Assembly (NCBI GenBank): GCA_937903155.1
Contig: CALCZU010000105.1
Location: forward strand, 1-33,281
DNA from: an uncultured Bdellovibrionales bacterium
GTDB taxonomy: Bacteria; Bdellovibrionota; FAC87; UBA2466
Reading direction: 5' to 3'
Length of the DNA stretch: 33,281 bases
Numbering within the stretch: position 1 is the stretch's first letter; each line of letters opens with the position of its first letter. The position numbers were made by a program, and so were the translations under genes. A model generated the notes under the pieces. That model saw only the letters and a list, made by a program, of their open reading frames with translations, had not been told where the DNA came from and made no database searches. Shown piece by piece: positions 22,021 through 30,281 of the stretch.

Positions 22021-23838
22021 TCAACGACCGAGCTCTTTTGCAAGTTCCATCGCTTTCATCGCGTTTTCGCGGTGAGGATAAGCTGCGGGACAAAGGACTG
22101 TTTCTGTCGTAAATGATTGCCCGCGCGCGTCTCTTCCCTTAATGACAATTTTACGGTCTTCGGAATCACTCTTCTTTGCGGTCTCTTGGATCCAGTCGTA
22201 GAAGGTCGCTTCACTGACGGAGTCGATGCGAGTGCCTTTAGAAGGATTCGAAACGGATTCAATGGTGTCACCGACGGTAAGACCCATCAAACTCGCAGGA
22301 GAATCCGGGAAAACCTCAGTCAGCTGGATGCCTTTTTTAGAAGCGAGATCACTATAGGAAACTCCGAGCACCGGTCGTGTTTCACTGCAGTAGTAAGTCG
22401 TTAGCTCTAGCCACCCGTTTTGGGATTTCGTGGATAAGGGGATCAGAGTCGCAGCTTCCTTCACCGTTAAATCCGGTCTTTTTCCGGGCTTTCCGAACTC
22501 GCTTTGATTTAGATCTGCTTCGATTTTGGTCGGAATGGAAACCGACGGCCAGATAAAATCATCCTTAGCAATCGCCTTTAACCCTTTTTCAAGCTTGGCT
22601 TTGACTGCCGCCGAAAACAGCTGAGCGGTGGCTCTTTGGCTCGACTTGTCGTCCCCGTGATTTGGCGCGAACGCGTCGGTGAGATTGCTTAAGAAGTCTT
22701 TCGGCGGGTTCTTTTCTTTCACCGAGAATTTTTCAAGATGACCGCTTCCCCCTTTGACGGAGTAAATCCACTCAATCGTATAAGGAACTGTTTTAAAACC
22801 CTTCTCCTCGTACGAAGCATTGAGTTTAATCCCTATTTTTCCTTTATCGAAACTAAATTCAATCGGCTTATCTTTCTCAAGAATAATTGAAAGGTTTTCT
22901 GCGTCTTTAGGCAAATCTTGCTGACAGAAGTCTAAAAGTCTTTTCGTTTTTTGACCGCAGAGAATGTTTTTGAGTTCGCTCAATTTAATTTTCTTGCCGG
23001 AAAGTTCGTTCCCAATCGTTTTATTAAACAAATCTTCATGCAAAACCATTCGCGTCGATTGCTGCGTACTTTTTTCAAACTCAGGCTGCGCGGATCGATT
23101 CTGTGTTTCATCTCTTCCTAAAACCTTGATATGAGCGCCTCCCTTATTTCCAGCGGTGCTTGCGAAGGAAGCTCTGAGATCTTTATCTTCCCCTTCAGGA
23201 AGGAAAGCAGAACTCTTATCGATTAAGCTTTTAAAAAGACTCTGTGCTTGATCCGAGGCAGTGCGAATTCCGTTTTGAACTTGCGAATCAAGCTGAGCTC
23301 TATCGGTCGGAAGATGCTGTCCCACCATTTTGTTTGCGGTCGACGTCGCGACATTGTTCACAAGCTTATTGACTCCTGGCATGCGAAAATCATTTGAGGT
23401 CGAAACCGCGGAAGTAATTTGGGTGTTCCCTTTCGGGCTTCCAGAGACGATTCCGCCCGAGTTGACCTGCATTTCTTGTGAATAATGGACGTCCGTATGG
23501 TTCGTCACTTGAACAGAAACATGGCGCCGTTTCAAAAGCCCGAGGTCCCGATTCTCTGTGAGGCTTGTAGTCCCCGTTAAATCGACGTTTAAGTTCGCCG
23601 AAATCCCTTGGCGGCACTCATTTAAATTGATTCCAATGTTGAGATTAAAGTCGGGAGTCAACATTTTCCCATGCTTCTCAATGGGTGCAGTTCGTCGGCC
23701 TGTAAGAGACATCTGATTGAGCACACTACCGCTAATTTCAAACTCAGCGAGCGTAGAATCCGTAATATCCTCGGCGATGACTCCAATAGAGAAAACCGAA
23801 AGAATACAGAACACTAATTTTCGAATCTCTCGACTCAT
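22021..23838 (-). CDS. Large exported protein with C-terminal PDZ domain
   Basis: 605 residues from ATG 23838, chosen because AAGGA lies 5 bases upstream and a signal peptide (KLVFCILSVFSIGVIAED) follows. The frame continues to 23943 but that part would overlap a divergent gene's upstream region. Residues about 25-290 are polar and Ser/Thr/Asn-rich with predicted beta strands (CRQGISANLNVDLTG). A middle region has alternating strands. A PDZ domain lies near 510-590 (PVLGVSYSDLASKKG, then FPDSPASLMGLTVGD). No protease domain is present, so the PDZ may dock peptides or C-termini in the periplasm (inference). Otherwise unrecognised. Confidence 0.75.
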   Translation of the reverse strand: MSREIRKLVFCILSVFSIGVIAEDITDSTLAEFEISGSVLNQMSLTGRRTAPIEKHGKMLTPDFNLNIGINLNECRQGISANLNVDLTGTTSLTENRDLGLLKRRHVSVQVTNHTDVHYSQEMQVNSGGIVSGSPKGNTQITSAVSTSNDFRMPGVNKLVNNVATSTANKMVGQHLPTDRAQLDSQVQNGIRTASDQAQSLFKSLIDKSSAFLPEGEDKDLRASFASTAGNKGGAHIKVLGRDETQNRSAQPEFEKSTQQSTRMVLHEDLFNKTIGNELSGKKIKLSELKNILCGQKTKRLLDFCQQDLPKDAENLSIILEKDKPIEFSFDKGKIGIKLNASYEEKGFKTVPYTIEWIYSVKGGSGHLEKFSVKEKNPPKDFLSNLTDAFAPNHGDDKSSQRATAQLFSAAVKAKLEKGLKAIAKDDFIWPSVSIPTKIEADLNQSEFGKPGKRPDLTVKEAATLIPLSTKSQNGWLELTTYYCSETRPVLGVSYSDLASKKGIQLTEVFPDSPASLMGLTVGDTIESVSNPSKGTRIDSVSEATFYDWIQETAKKSDSEDRKIVIKGRDARGQSFTTETVLCPAAYPHRENAMKAMELAKELGR

Positions 23839-24049
23839 GACTTTCCTTAATCCAATCTTCCTACTAAAGAATGCAAGGAATAGTCCTAAATCCCACATTC
23901 GCAACTGTGCGTGAATAAAGCGAATGCTTAAGGAATACGGCAACTCTCAATGTCTACGACTTAACCGTCCGTTAGATTATGGGCAAAGCCTAGGTCCACA
24001 GATTGCTTTTTACTTCCAAGTTTTCGCAAGGTGTGTTCTGTTAGCCCGC

Positions 24050-24922
24050 ATGCCGAAGGCGTACTCCAAAGTAAATATCGAGATTAGCAACATATGCAAT
24101 CTTCAGTGCACGTTTTGCCCCGAAGTGATCCGTCCAAAATCTTTGATGGATGTGAAATTATTTGAGAGCGTGATTCGACAAGTCGCTCCCCTAACGAAGC
24201 TTGTGACCTTTCATCTCATGGGAGAACCGCTCGTTCACCCTCAATTTTCGCAACTCGTACAGATTTGCAAAGAATATGGCGTTCAGATTTTCTTGGTAAC
24301 AAACGGAGTCCTCCTAAAAGAATCCCACTACGAAACGCTTTTGAATCCCACTTTTAAACAAATCAATTTTTCGCTTCATAGTTTTCAGGACAACTTCGGT
24401 GAAAAAGACCCCTCCGAGTATTTAAATAGAATTTTCGAATTTACCGAACTCGCTTTTGCAAAGGCACCCGAACTCTATCTTAATTATCGTCTTTGGAATT
24501 TAAACTCGCCATTAGGTAAAAAGGTGACAAACCATTCGATCTTAAAACGAGTCGAAAATCGCTTCCAGTTTCAGATGAATCAGAAAGTGGATGTGAGGGT
24601 TAAAAAAAGTGTCCCAATTAAAAACCGACTCTACTTGCATTTCGACTCTGAGTTTATCTGGCCACAGAGGGACTTACCGGTCCTAGGAACATCGGGCACA
24701 TGTTACGGGCTGTCCTCTCACTTTGGAATCCTCGTCGACGGAACCGTTGTTCCCTGCTGTCTCGACAAAGAGGGGGATATTTCTCTAGGAAATCTTCAAC
24801 AGATTGAACTGACAGAAATTTTAAAAAGCCCTCGAGCTCAAAACATGCTTTCGGGCTTTCGAAATCAGAAACTCGTCGAATCGCTCTGCCAACGCTGCCA
24901 GTATATTGAACGCTTCGCTTAG
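24050..24922 (+). CDS. Radical SAM enzyme with SPASM-like C-terminal cluster domain
   Basis: 290 residues from ATG 24050. C16-N-L-Q-C20-T-F-C23 is the canonical CX3CX2C site for the radical SAM [4Fe-4S] cluster. HLMGEPLVHPQF is the following GEP motif, and LVTNGVLL lies further on. The C-terminal region has cysteines in GTCYGL, VPCCLDKEGDISLGN and SLCQRCQY, the spacing of a SPASM/twitch auxiliary cluster. Such proteins modify peptides, proteins or sugars. No precursor peptide is evident nearby, so the substrate is unknown. I chose 24050 because family members begin about ten residues before the strand leading to the Cys motif. The frame opens at 23924. Confidence 0.85.
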   Translation: MPKAYSKVNIEISNICNLQCTFCPEVIRPKSLMDVKLFESVIRQVAPLTKLVTFHLMGEPLVHPQFSQLVQICKEYGVQIFLVTNGVLLKESHYETLLNPTFKQINFSLHSFQDNFGEKDPSEYLNRIFEFTELAFAKAPELYLNYRLWNLNSPLGKKVTNHSILKRVENRFQFQMNQKVDVRVKKSVPIKNRLYLHFDSEFIWPQRDLPVLGTSGTCYGLSSHFGILVDGTVVPCCLDKEGDISLGNLQQIELTEILKSPRAQNMLSGFRNQKLVESLCQRCQYIERFA

Positions 24923-24926
24923 AGGA

Positions 24927-25340
24927 CTACTCGCACTTAAATTTCATTTCTGCTTCGTAATCATCTCCGTGAGTCATGATAAAGCCCGCGGTCCCCGCGT
25001 GTCCGAGAACAGAACCATGTCCATCGCCCATCGAGTTTCCAACGACCATCGCGGCGGTAGAGGCTTGCTTAATCGTATTGCGCGTATCTTCATCCATCGA
25101 ACCTGTGTATTGAGTTTGTTGATTGAGAAAAACGGCGCGAGTTCCGTTGCGTTCGTTATCACAGAAATGATTTGCTTCTTTAATCGCTTTTCTTTCGGCG
25201 CCCGACTTTTCATTTCCTCGCACTAGCACTCGGTGAACGCCTTCTGCCCCCGCTCGAACATCTTTGTGGTGGGAACAAGAAATTAAAACACTCGATAGCA
25301 AAACAATTGCGAATAAATTCTTTTGTATTTTACTTGGCAT
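24927..25340 (-). CDS. Lipoprotein, unknown function
   Basis: 137 residues from ATG 25340. N-terminal signal FAIVLLSSVLISC carries a lipobox (L-I-S-C22). The mature part has a His/charged start, FCDNERNGTRAVFLNQQTQY, a Gly/Ala/Met-rich stretch (AAMVVGNSMGDGHGSVLGHAG) that could insert in a membrane, and a final Cys. The start overlaps the preceding gene's 3' end by 11 bp, indicating translational coupling. The frame extends to 25397, but that version lacks a lipoprotein start. Confidence 0.75.
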   Translation of the reverse strand: MPSKIQKNLFAIVLLSSVLISCSHHKDVRAGAEGVHRVLVRGNEKSGAERKAIKEANHFCDNERNGTRAVFLNQQTQYTGSMDEDTRNTIKQASTAAMVVGNSMGDGHGSVLGHAGTAGFIMTHGDDYEAEMKFKCE

Positions 25341-25830
25341 TTTCTTTTGCCTTTTCTTGAGCTTCGAGCTCGGCTTGAGTGCAACCGACTTTTTCAATCA
25401 TGGAGTTTCCTAGCACTGTCACTGCGCCTGAACCTTTTTGAGAGTTTCCCAACACCGCTGTGCCGCCGATCGTACTCGCCAAATGCGCCTTACAGTGCAT
25501 TTTAATGTGTGACTTCCCTAAAACCGCCGTAGAACCGCGGATGCAATACCATCCATTCGGATTTAAGAGCTCATACGATTGTTTGCTCATCACTGCGACA
25601 GAGTGATTAATTAAAATGAGTTCCGGCTCTTTCGTCGCCATTGAGTCGACAACGTTGCCACCAATCCCTAGAACTTTGACCTGCGTATCAAGAGTCCGAA
25701 AAACAGGCGCCTTTTTAGAAAAAGGATGCTTTCCCCACGCCTTTAAACAGGCATCAATTCCTTCATTCGATCCGGCTTGCAACGATTGCACTGCCGTAAC
25801 CATCATCACCGTCCACATCAAAAATTTCAT
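25330..25830 (-). CDS. Secreted repeat protein, unknown function
   Basis: 166 residues with signal peptide (KFLMWTVMMVTAVQSLQA). The mature protein contains a spaced series of similar strands: VKVLGIGGNVVDS, STAVLGKSHIK, GTAVLGNSQKG, AVTVLGNSMIEK. They look like rungs of a small beta-solenoid. Four cysteines (DACLK, WYCIRG, MHCKA, VGCTQ) could bond two by two. The C-terminal tail is charged (AELEAQEKAKENAK). AAGGAG lies 7 bases before the ATG. It is paired with a downstream lipoprotein gene, so the two may act together at the outer membrane (inference). Confidence 0.72.
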   Translation of the reverse strand: MKFLMWTVMMVTAVQSLQAGSNEGIDACLKAWGKHPFSKKAPVFRTLDTQVKVLGIGGNVVDSMATKEPELILINHSVAVMSKQSYELLNPNGWYCIRGSTAVLGKSHIKMHCKAHLASTIGGTAVLGNSQKGSGAVTVLGNSMIEKVGCTQAELEAQEKAKENAK

Positions 25831-25984
25831 CCTTTACTCCTTACTCGTCGGCCTTTGTCTGCCAAAGGCTGTTGATATAGGAGTGCCCTTTTGCAAGGGA
25901 TATGCCTAGCATTTTCTCGAGCTAAGCACTTAAAGTTGGGAGAAATCCTAGGACAAATTTGGCAACGATTGCCAGAAGTGGCAC

Positions 25985-27406
25985 TTACTCCACTTGCACG
26001 TGGATTGTAGATGCGGATTCGTTAGAAAAATTCGCCTTGCTTGGAAGAATGAGTTTCAGGTCAAAATTGTCGCCTTTTTTATACTTCGACGGGTCCATCG
26101 GCTCAGTCGAAACGAGGGCCGGACCCGCGTCCTCGCTCCGAATAATTAAAGTGACTTCTTTTGGCTCAAACCGAAACTTATTCGTACTCGCAAGCGAGCG
26201 GTTATTCATCTGTAGTGAAATCGGAACATTGACCTTACGACTCCGATGCACGTTCAAAGTCACAAACGACGGCTCAAATTGAGCGACTTTCATCTCCTCA
26301 GGAAGCGAGAGATGTTGATTGGAGAGGTGAATCTTTTGGACGCCGGGCAGGGCTTCTTGAATTCCTAAATGAATATTCTGTTTTTCTTTGGACCAGAGTG
26401 AAAATGTTTCGGCCGTTCCCACCAGAGTCACTTTCACCTCCGCAGGGGCTGGCTCGTCAACAAGTAAACCCTTCGGAACTTCTTGTAAAACTAGAGGCAT
26501 CGAAATCGTTCTTTGCTGCGAAGCACCCGGGGCCACAAAAATCAGCCAAAGTGCGGATGCCAAAGTCAGAGAAATAAAGTTAGGAAGGAGGGCACGTCGA
26601 AGCCATTGAATCATGGCCGGAAAAATTCCCAGCTCGTCTTTAACTCCTTTTAAAATCGTCAGCCGCTCTTCGAGATCTTTCAACGTCACTTTGTGAAACA
26701 TTTTGTGAGTCGCAATACCGATATCGCCTGTCTCCTCAGAGACGACGATCACAAATGCGTCCGTCACTTCGCTTAAACCCAATGCCGCCGAATGCCGAGT
26801 CCCAATGCGTCCCGTCGCTTGATAGTTGCGAGAAAGAGGAAGATGCACTCCGAAACGCGTCACCCGCGAACCCCGAATCACAACTGCCCCATCGTGCCCA
26901 ATCGAGTGCGGATCAAAAAGGCTGCAAAGCAGAGGAAAACTCACCTCTCCATTTAATTTATGGCCGCCCCGGACAGCATGGGAGATCGGAATATTCTGCT
27001 GTAAAACGATCAAAGCGCCGACGCGATTCTTCGAAAACGTATCGACCGATTTCAAAAGAACTTTCACCCAAGACGTTCCACTACTTTGATTTTTTGCAGC
27101 CGAAAAAAACGAAAAGAGCGAAGACTCTAAAAATCGACGGATATCTTCCTGAAAAATCAAAACCGATCCAACCGCAAAGGAAAATGCAGCGGTCTCAATC
27201 AATCTCAAAGTCAAAGCCAACTGATAAAAGCGCGCCACGAGATAGACCCCAATAAAGGTCAAAAAGGTCACGACGATTCTTCGGTGGATATGACGATGCA
27301 CAATGGTCAGCGCGACAAAAATCAGCATGCTGACAAAAGCGATATCGAAGACGTCAATCGGACGCATTCGCACAAAAACGCCAAAAATATCGATAAAGGG
27401 TTTCAA
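25985..27406 (-). CDS. Diadenylate cyclase (CdaA-type DAC domain) fused to YbbR-like domains
   Basis: 473 residues. Three transmembrane helices (about 17-36, 44-63, 70-86) precede a DAC domain (about 90-245), the CdaA layout that makes c-di-AMP from ATP. The DGA motif is D172-G-A174 in HDGAVVI. The RHR motif appears as R204-H-S206 in GTRHSAALG. A fourth hydrophobic segment (about 275-292, LPNFISLTLASALWLIF) leads to roughly 180 residues with YbbR/CdaR-type strands, probably two repeats outside the membrane. In Firmicutes CdaA and the YbbR regulator CdaR are separate neighbours; here they are one chain. Start is TTG 27406, which aligns with family N-termini; ATG 27367 is possible. Confidence 0.9.
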   Translation of the reverse strand: MKPFIDIFGVFVRMRPIDVFDIAFVSMLIFVALTIVHRHIHRRIVVTFLTFIGVYLVARFYQLALTLRLIETAAFSFAVGSVLIFQEDIRRFLESSLFSFFSAAKNQSSGTSWVKVLLKSVDTFSKNRVGALIVLQQNIPISHAVRGGHKLNGEVSFPLLCSLFDPHSIGHDGAVVIRGSRVTRFGVHLPLSRNYQATGRIGTRHSAALGLSEVTDAFVIVVSEETGDIGIATHKMFHKVTLKDLEERLTILKGVKDELGIFPAMIQWLRRALLPNFISLTLASALWLIFVAPGASQQRTISMPLVLQEVPKGLLVDEPAPAEVKVTLVGTAETFSLWSKEKQNIHLGIQEALPGVQKIHLSNQHLSLPEEMKVAQFEPSFVTLNVHRSRKVNVPISLQMNNRSLASTNKFRFEPKEVTLIIRSEDAGPALVSTEPMDPSKYKKGDNFDLKLILPSKANFSNESASTIHVQVE

Positions 27407-27438
27407 GGCCCGAAACTCACGATCTTTTCACGTGGGAT

Positions 27439-27467
27439 ATTAGGTTGGTAGGAGAAACCTAATTATA
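27439..27467 (-). promoter_or_regulatory. Extended -10 promoter with adjoining dyad upstream of the DAC-YbbR gene
   Basis: On the minus strand TGGTATAAT gives an extended -10 (TATAAT at 27462-27467). Immediately downstream, at the expected transcription start, is an inverted repeat ATTAGGTT-N9-AACCTAAT (27439-27446 and 27456-27463 as read on plus). It could be an operator or a 5'-end hairpin. Confidence 0.5.
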
Positions 27468-27545
27468 CCAAAGGAAAGACTTTTGAGTGTAACTCAGCGC
27501 ATTTCAGCCTTGAAACTCATCAGACGGATGAACCGCAAACGCGAT

Positions 27546-28130
27546 TTACATCACGAACGTAATTCCCACCGTCGGCTGGACAACAAAACGGCTTCCAATG
27601 ATCCCAAAGCGAGGTTCACCGTGGAGGTCCATTCCTTTTGCAAAAGTCCACGAAATTCCAGGGCGGAGCATGCCTTCAAAAGTGATCCCTGTCCCGTTGT
27701 TTAAAACGAGGTACGGTCCCGCAACAATTCCCGCGTAAGGATGCAAAGTTGGAACACGAGGCAATTCAAAGCGAAAGAGCGCGGACACGAGCAAAGGAAT
27801 ATTGATGTTCGAGCTGTCACCGTAATAGGTGTAATGGTCGGTGTAGTAATAACGGTTTCCAAGAATATCTAATCCCGTCTCAAAACCAATGAACAAAGGG
27901 AGCGATCTCGAAACTTTGAAATCCATTCCCGCATGCAGTGCAACGCCAGCCAAACCCGAAAAAAGTGGAATCCCTAACGATAAAGGGACTCGGGTTTGCG
28001 ATTCATTACGACTCGGACCGAAGTAGTCTCGGCTTTCAGTCACATGAGAGGGGGGTTTAGGTTTCGCAACCGCGAAATCAGAGACACCTAAAAAAGCGAG
28101 AATCCAAAGAGCATTGATCATCAGTTTCAT
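27546..28130 (-). CDS. Outer-membrane beta-barrel protein
   Basis: 194 residues from ATG 28130, which begins a good signal peptide (INALWILAFLGVSDFAVA). AAAGG lies about 9 bases upstream; the frame extends to 28169. The mature protein shows alternating strands with aromatic ends (VPLSLGIPLFSGLAGVALH, LPLFIGFETGLDILGNRYYY, HPYAGIVAGPYLVLNN, LHGEPRFGIIGS) and finishes VVQPTVGITFVM. This suits an eight-strand OmpA/OmpW-size barrel. A Pro/Arg-rich stretch precedes the barrel. Function unknown. It lies upstream of the DAC-YbbR gene on the same strand. Confidence 0.78.
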   Translation of the reverse strand: MKLMINALWILAFLGVSDFAVAKPKPPSHVTESRDYFGPSRNESQTRVPLSLGIPLFSGLAGVALHAGMDFKVSRSLPLFIGFETGLDILGNRYYYTDHYTYYGDSSNINIPLLVSALFRFELPRVPTLHPYAGIVAGPYLVLNNGTGITFEGMLRPGISWTFAKGMDLHGEPRFGIIGSRFVVQPTVGITFVM

Positions 28131-28204
28131 TTTTTTCGACCTTTCAGTAAGACGGCGTTTCGCCATCAATTTCCGGGAAACTTTATAAAATTTCTATTTA
28201 CATT

Positions 28205-28633
28205 TCAATGACTTAATCTGGCCTGGGCGCAGAGAGTGTCACAAAGCTCATTGTACTTATGGCCTGAATGCGACTTGACCCACTTCCATTCGATGAAATG
28301 CGTTTCTGCGAGACTGAGTAGAGTGCGAAACAATTCTCGATGGGATTCGGGGGTCTGATCGAGCGAACCCTTCGTCATTTTATCGATGAGAATTCGGTTA
28401 TCCGAGCACAGCCGTACTCGACGGCAATGTGATAAAGATTTAAGGGCTTCAATCGCAGCCTGAATCTCCATACTCAAACTATCTGTTTTCTTCACCCCTC
28501 GAGAGGCTTCTGCGATAATTCGACTCTTCCAAACAATTACGTAAGCCCAAGCGCCCTGCCCCGATTTCTCACTCCCGTCGGTATAAATCTCAAGAACGGG
28601 TCTTAAATACGCAAGCCACTTCGAAATCTTCAA
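28205..28633 (-). CDS. rnhA: Ribonuclease HI
   Basis: 142 residues, near the usual 150. The catalytic acidic residues are D19 (YTDGS), E56 (SMEIQAAIEAL), D78 (CSDNRILID) and D132 (NELCDTLCAQA). VKSHSGHKYNE is the flexible loop with the catalytic-loop histidine. It cleaves the RNA strand of RNA-DNA hybrids, needing Mg or Mn ions. The start is TTG 28633, with GGAAGGAAA upstream. It is divergent from the ABC-F gene with 49 bp between starts, so both promoters must lie in that gap or overlap the genes. Confidence 0.9.
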   Translation of the reverse strand: MKISKWLAYLRPVLEIYTDGSEKSGQGAWAYVIVWKSRIIAEASRGVKKTDSLSMEIQAAIEALKSLSHCRRVRLCSDNRILIDKMTKGSLDQTPESHRELFRTLLSLAETHFIEWKWVKSHSGHKYNELCDTLCAQARLSH

Positions 28634-28668
28634 GACTCAATTTCCTTCCTGTATTCCCGGTTTTAGAC

Positions 28669-28674
28669 TATAAC
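28669..28674 (+). promoter_or_regulatory. Candidate -10 box for the ABC-F gene, leaderless
   Basis: TATAAC at 28669-28674, 8 bp before ATG 28683. There is no Shine-Dalgarno sequence in between (TTGCCCCC). The -35 region is weak. Confidence 0.35.
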
Positions 28675-28682
28675 TTGCCCCC

Positions 28683-30281
28683 ATGATTAGCACTGAGAAT
28701 TTAAGTTTAAACTTTGGCGGGAGAAAACTATTCGAAGAGGTAAACCTTCGATTTGTCCCGGGAAACTGCTACGGCATCATCGGAGCTAACGGAGCCGGAA
28801 AATCGACATTCTTAAAAATTTTAGCGGGCGAAATCGCGCCCAGTAACGGTTCGGTCGCAATTACTCCGGGAGAACGCCTTGCCACTTTAAAGCAAGATCA
28901 CTTTGAATTTGATGATTTTGAAGTTTTGAAAACCGTCTTAAAAGGCCACTCGAAATTGTACGCAATTATCGAAGAACGCGAAGTCCTCTATGCAAAGGAT
29001 GAAATGACGGATGCAGAGGGCGAACGTGTCAGCGATCTCGAAATGGAATTCTCAGATCTCAACGGTTGGGAAGCCGAATCCGACGCCGCAATTCTTTTGT
29101 CCGGTCTCGGAATTGATACCGAACTTCACAATAAAAAAATGCGCGAGCTCAAAGATGGCGAAAAAATCAAAGTCCTCTTAGCTCAAGCGCTTTTTGGAAA
29201 ACCCGATATTCTTCTTCTCGACGAACCTACGAATCACTTGGATTCAGGGGCTATCCGTTGGCTGGAAGATTTCATTTCGCGTTTTGAAAAAACCGTCCTC
29301 GTTGTTTCCCATGATCGTCACTTTTTAAACATGGTCTGTACGCACATGGTGGATATCGACTACGGCAAGATGTCGATTTACTCCGGTAACTACGACTTCT
29401 GGTACGAATCCTCTCAGTTGGCTCTAAAGCTTCAAGAGGAGCAAAATAAAAGAGCTGAAGATAAAGTGGCTGACTTAAAAAACTTTATCGCTCGCTTCTC
29501 GGCGAACAAATCTAAGTCCCGTCAGGCAACTTCTCGTCGAAAACTCCTCGAAAAGATTAAACCTGAAGATATTAAGCCCTCGACTCGCAAATATCCTTTT
29601 GTCGGATTTAAACCCGAGCGCGAGCCAGGGGATCTGATTTTAACGACAAAAGACCTTAAAAAAGTTCAAGATGGAAAAGTGCTATTTGAAAAAGGCAATC
29701 TGACCGTCGACAAGGGCGATAAAATCGCGGTTGTGAGTGAAAATGAAAACGCGGTCACGGCACTTTTTGAAGTCCTTTCAGGAGAGACAAAACCCGACGA
29801 AGGGTCGATTCACTGGGGAATTACGACCTCCCAAGCGTATTTTCCGAAAGACAACGCTGAATTTTTTAAGAACTCGGACCTAAACTTAGTCGACTGGTTG
29901 AGACAGTACAGCACCGAAAAATCTGAAACATTTATTCGCGGCTTTTTAGGCCGCATGCTTTTCTCAGGCGAAGATGCGTTGAAAAAAGTGAAGGTTTTAT
30001 CCGGAGGCGAAAAAGTACGTTGCATGCTCTCGCGCATGATGCTTTCAAGCAGCAATGTTTTGCTATTAGACGGTCCGACGAATCATCTGGATTTAGAATC
30101 GATTACTTCCGTCAACAATGGTTTAATCCGTTTTAATGGAATCGTTCTGTTCTCATCACATGATCACCAGTTCAATGAAACGATCGCGAACAGAGTGATC
30201 GAAGTGACCCCGACAGGTTTTGTTGATTACCGAATGAATTACGAAGAATACTTAGAAAAGAAAATAGGAAAGGCCTCATAA
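28683..30281 (+). CDS. ABC-F ATPase (YbiT-like) with one degenerate ATP site
   Basis: 532 residues, two ABC domains joined by a charged linker (about 240-300), no membrane segments. ABC-F proteins act on ribosomes. Domain 1 has Walker A GANGAGKST (34-42), Walker B LLLDEPTNHLD (E181) and switch H210, but its signature is degenerate (LKDGE, 156-160). Domain 2 has an intact signature LSGGE (439-443) and switch H493. Its Walker A is lost (SENENAVTA, with Val358 for the Lys) and the catalytic Glu is Gly464 (LLLDGPTNHLD). The losses all fall on the same composite site. RGFLGRMLFSGEDALKKV is typical of the YbiT branch. Coupled to slyD by TAATG. Confidence 0.93.
   Translation: MISTENLSLNFGGRKLFEEVNLRFVPGNCYGIIGANGAGKSTFLKILAGEIAPSNGSVAITPGERLATLKQDHFEFDDFEVLKTVLKGHSKLYAIIEEREVLYAKDEMTDAEGERVSDLEMEFSDLNGWEAESDAAILLSGLGIDTELHNKKMRELKDGEKIKVLLAQALFGKPDILLLDEPTNHLDSGAIRWLEDFISRFEKTVLVVSHDRHFLNMVCTHMVDIDYGKMSIYSGNYDFWYESSQLALKLQEEQNKRAEDKVADLKNFIARFSANKSKSRQATSRRKLLEKIKPEDIKPSTRKYPFVGFKPEREPGDLILTTKDLKKVQDGKVLFEKGNLTVDKGDKIAVVSENENAVTALFEVLSGETKPDEGSIHWGITTSQAYFPKDNAEFFKNSDLNLVDWLRQYSTEKSETFIRGFLGRMLFSGEDALKKVKVLSGGEKVRCMLSRMMLSSSNVLLLDGPTNHLDLESITSVNNGLIRFNGIVLFSSHDHQFNETIANRVIEVTPTGFVDYRMNYEEYLEKKIGKAS

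Noticed and set aside
26755..27255. 166-codon plus-strand ORF
   Set aside because: Antisense to the DAC domain of the diadenylate cyclase, whose motifs fix the coding strand.
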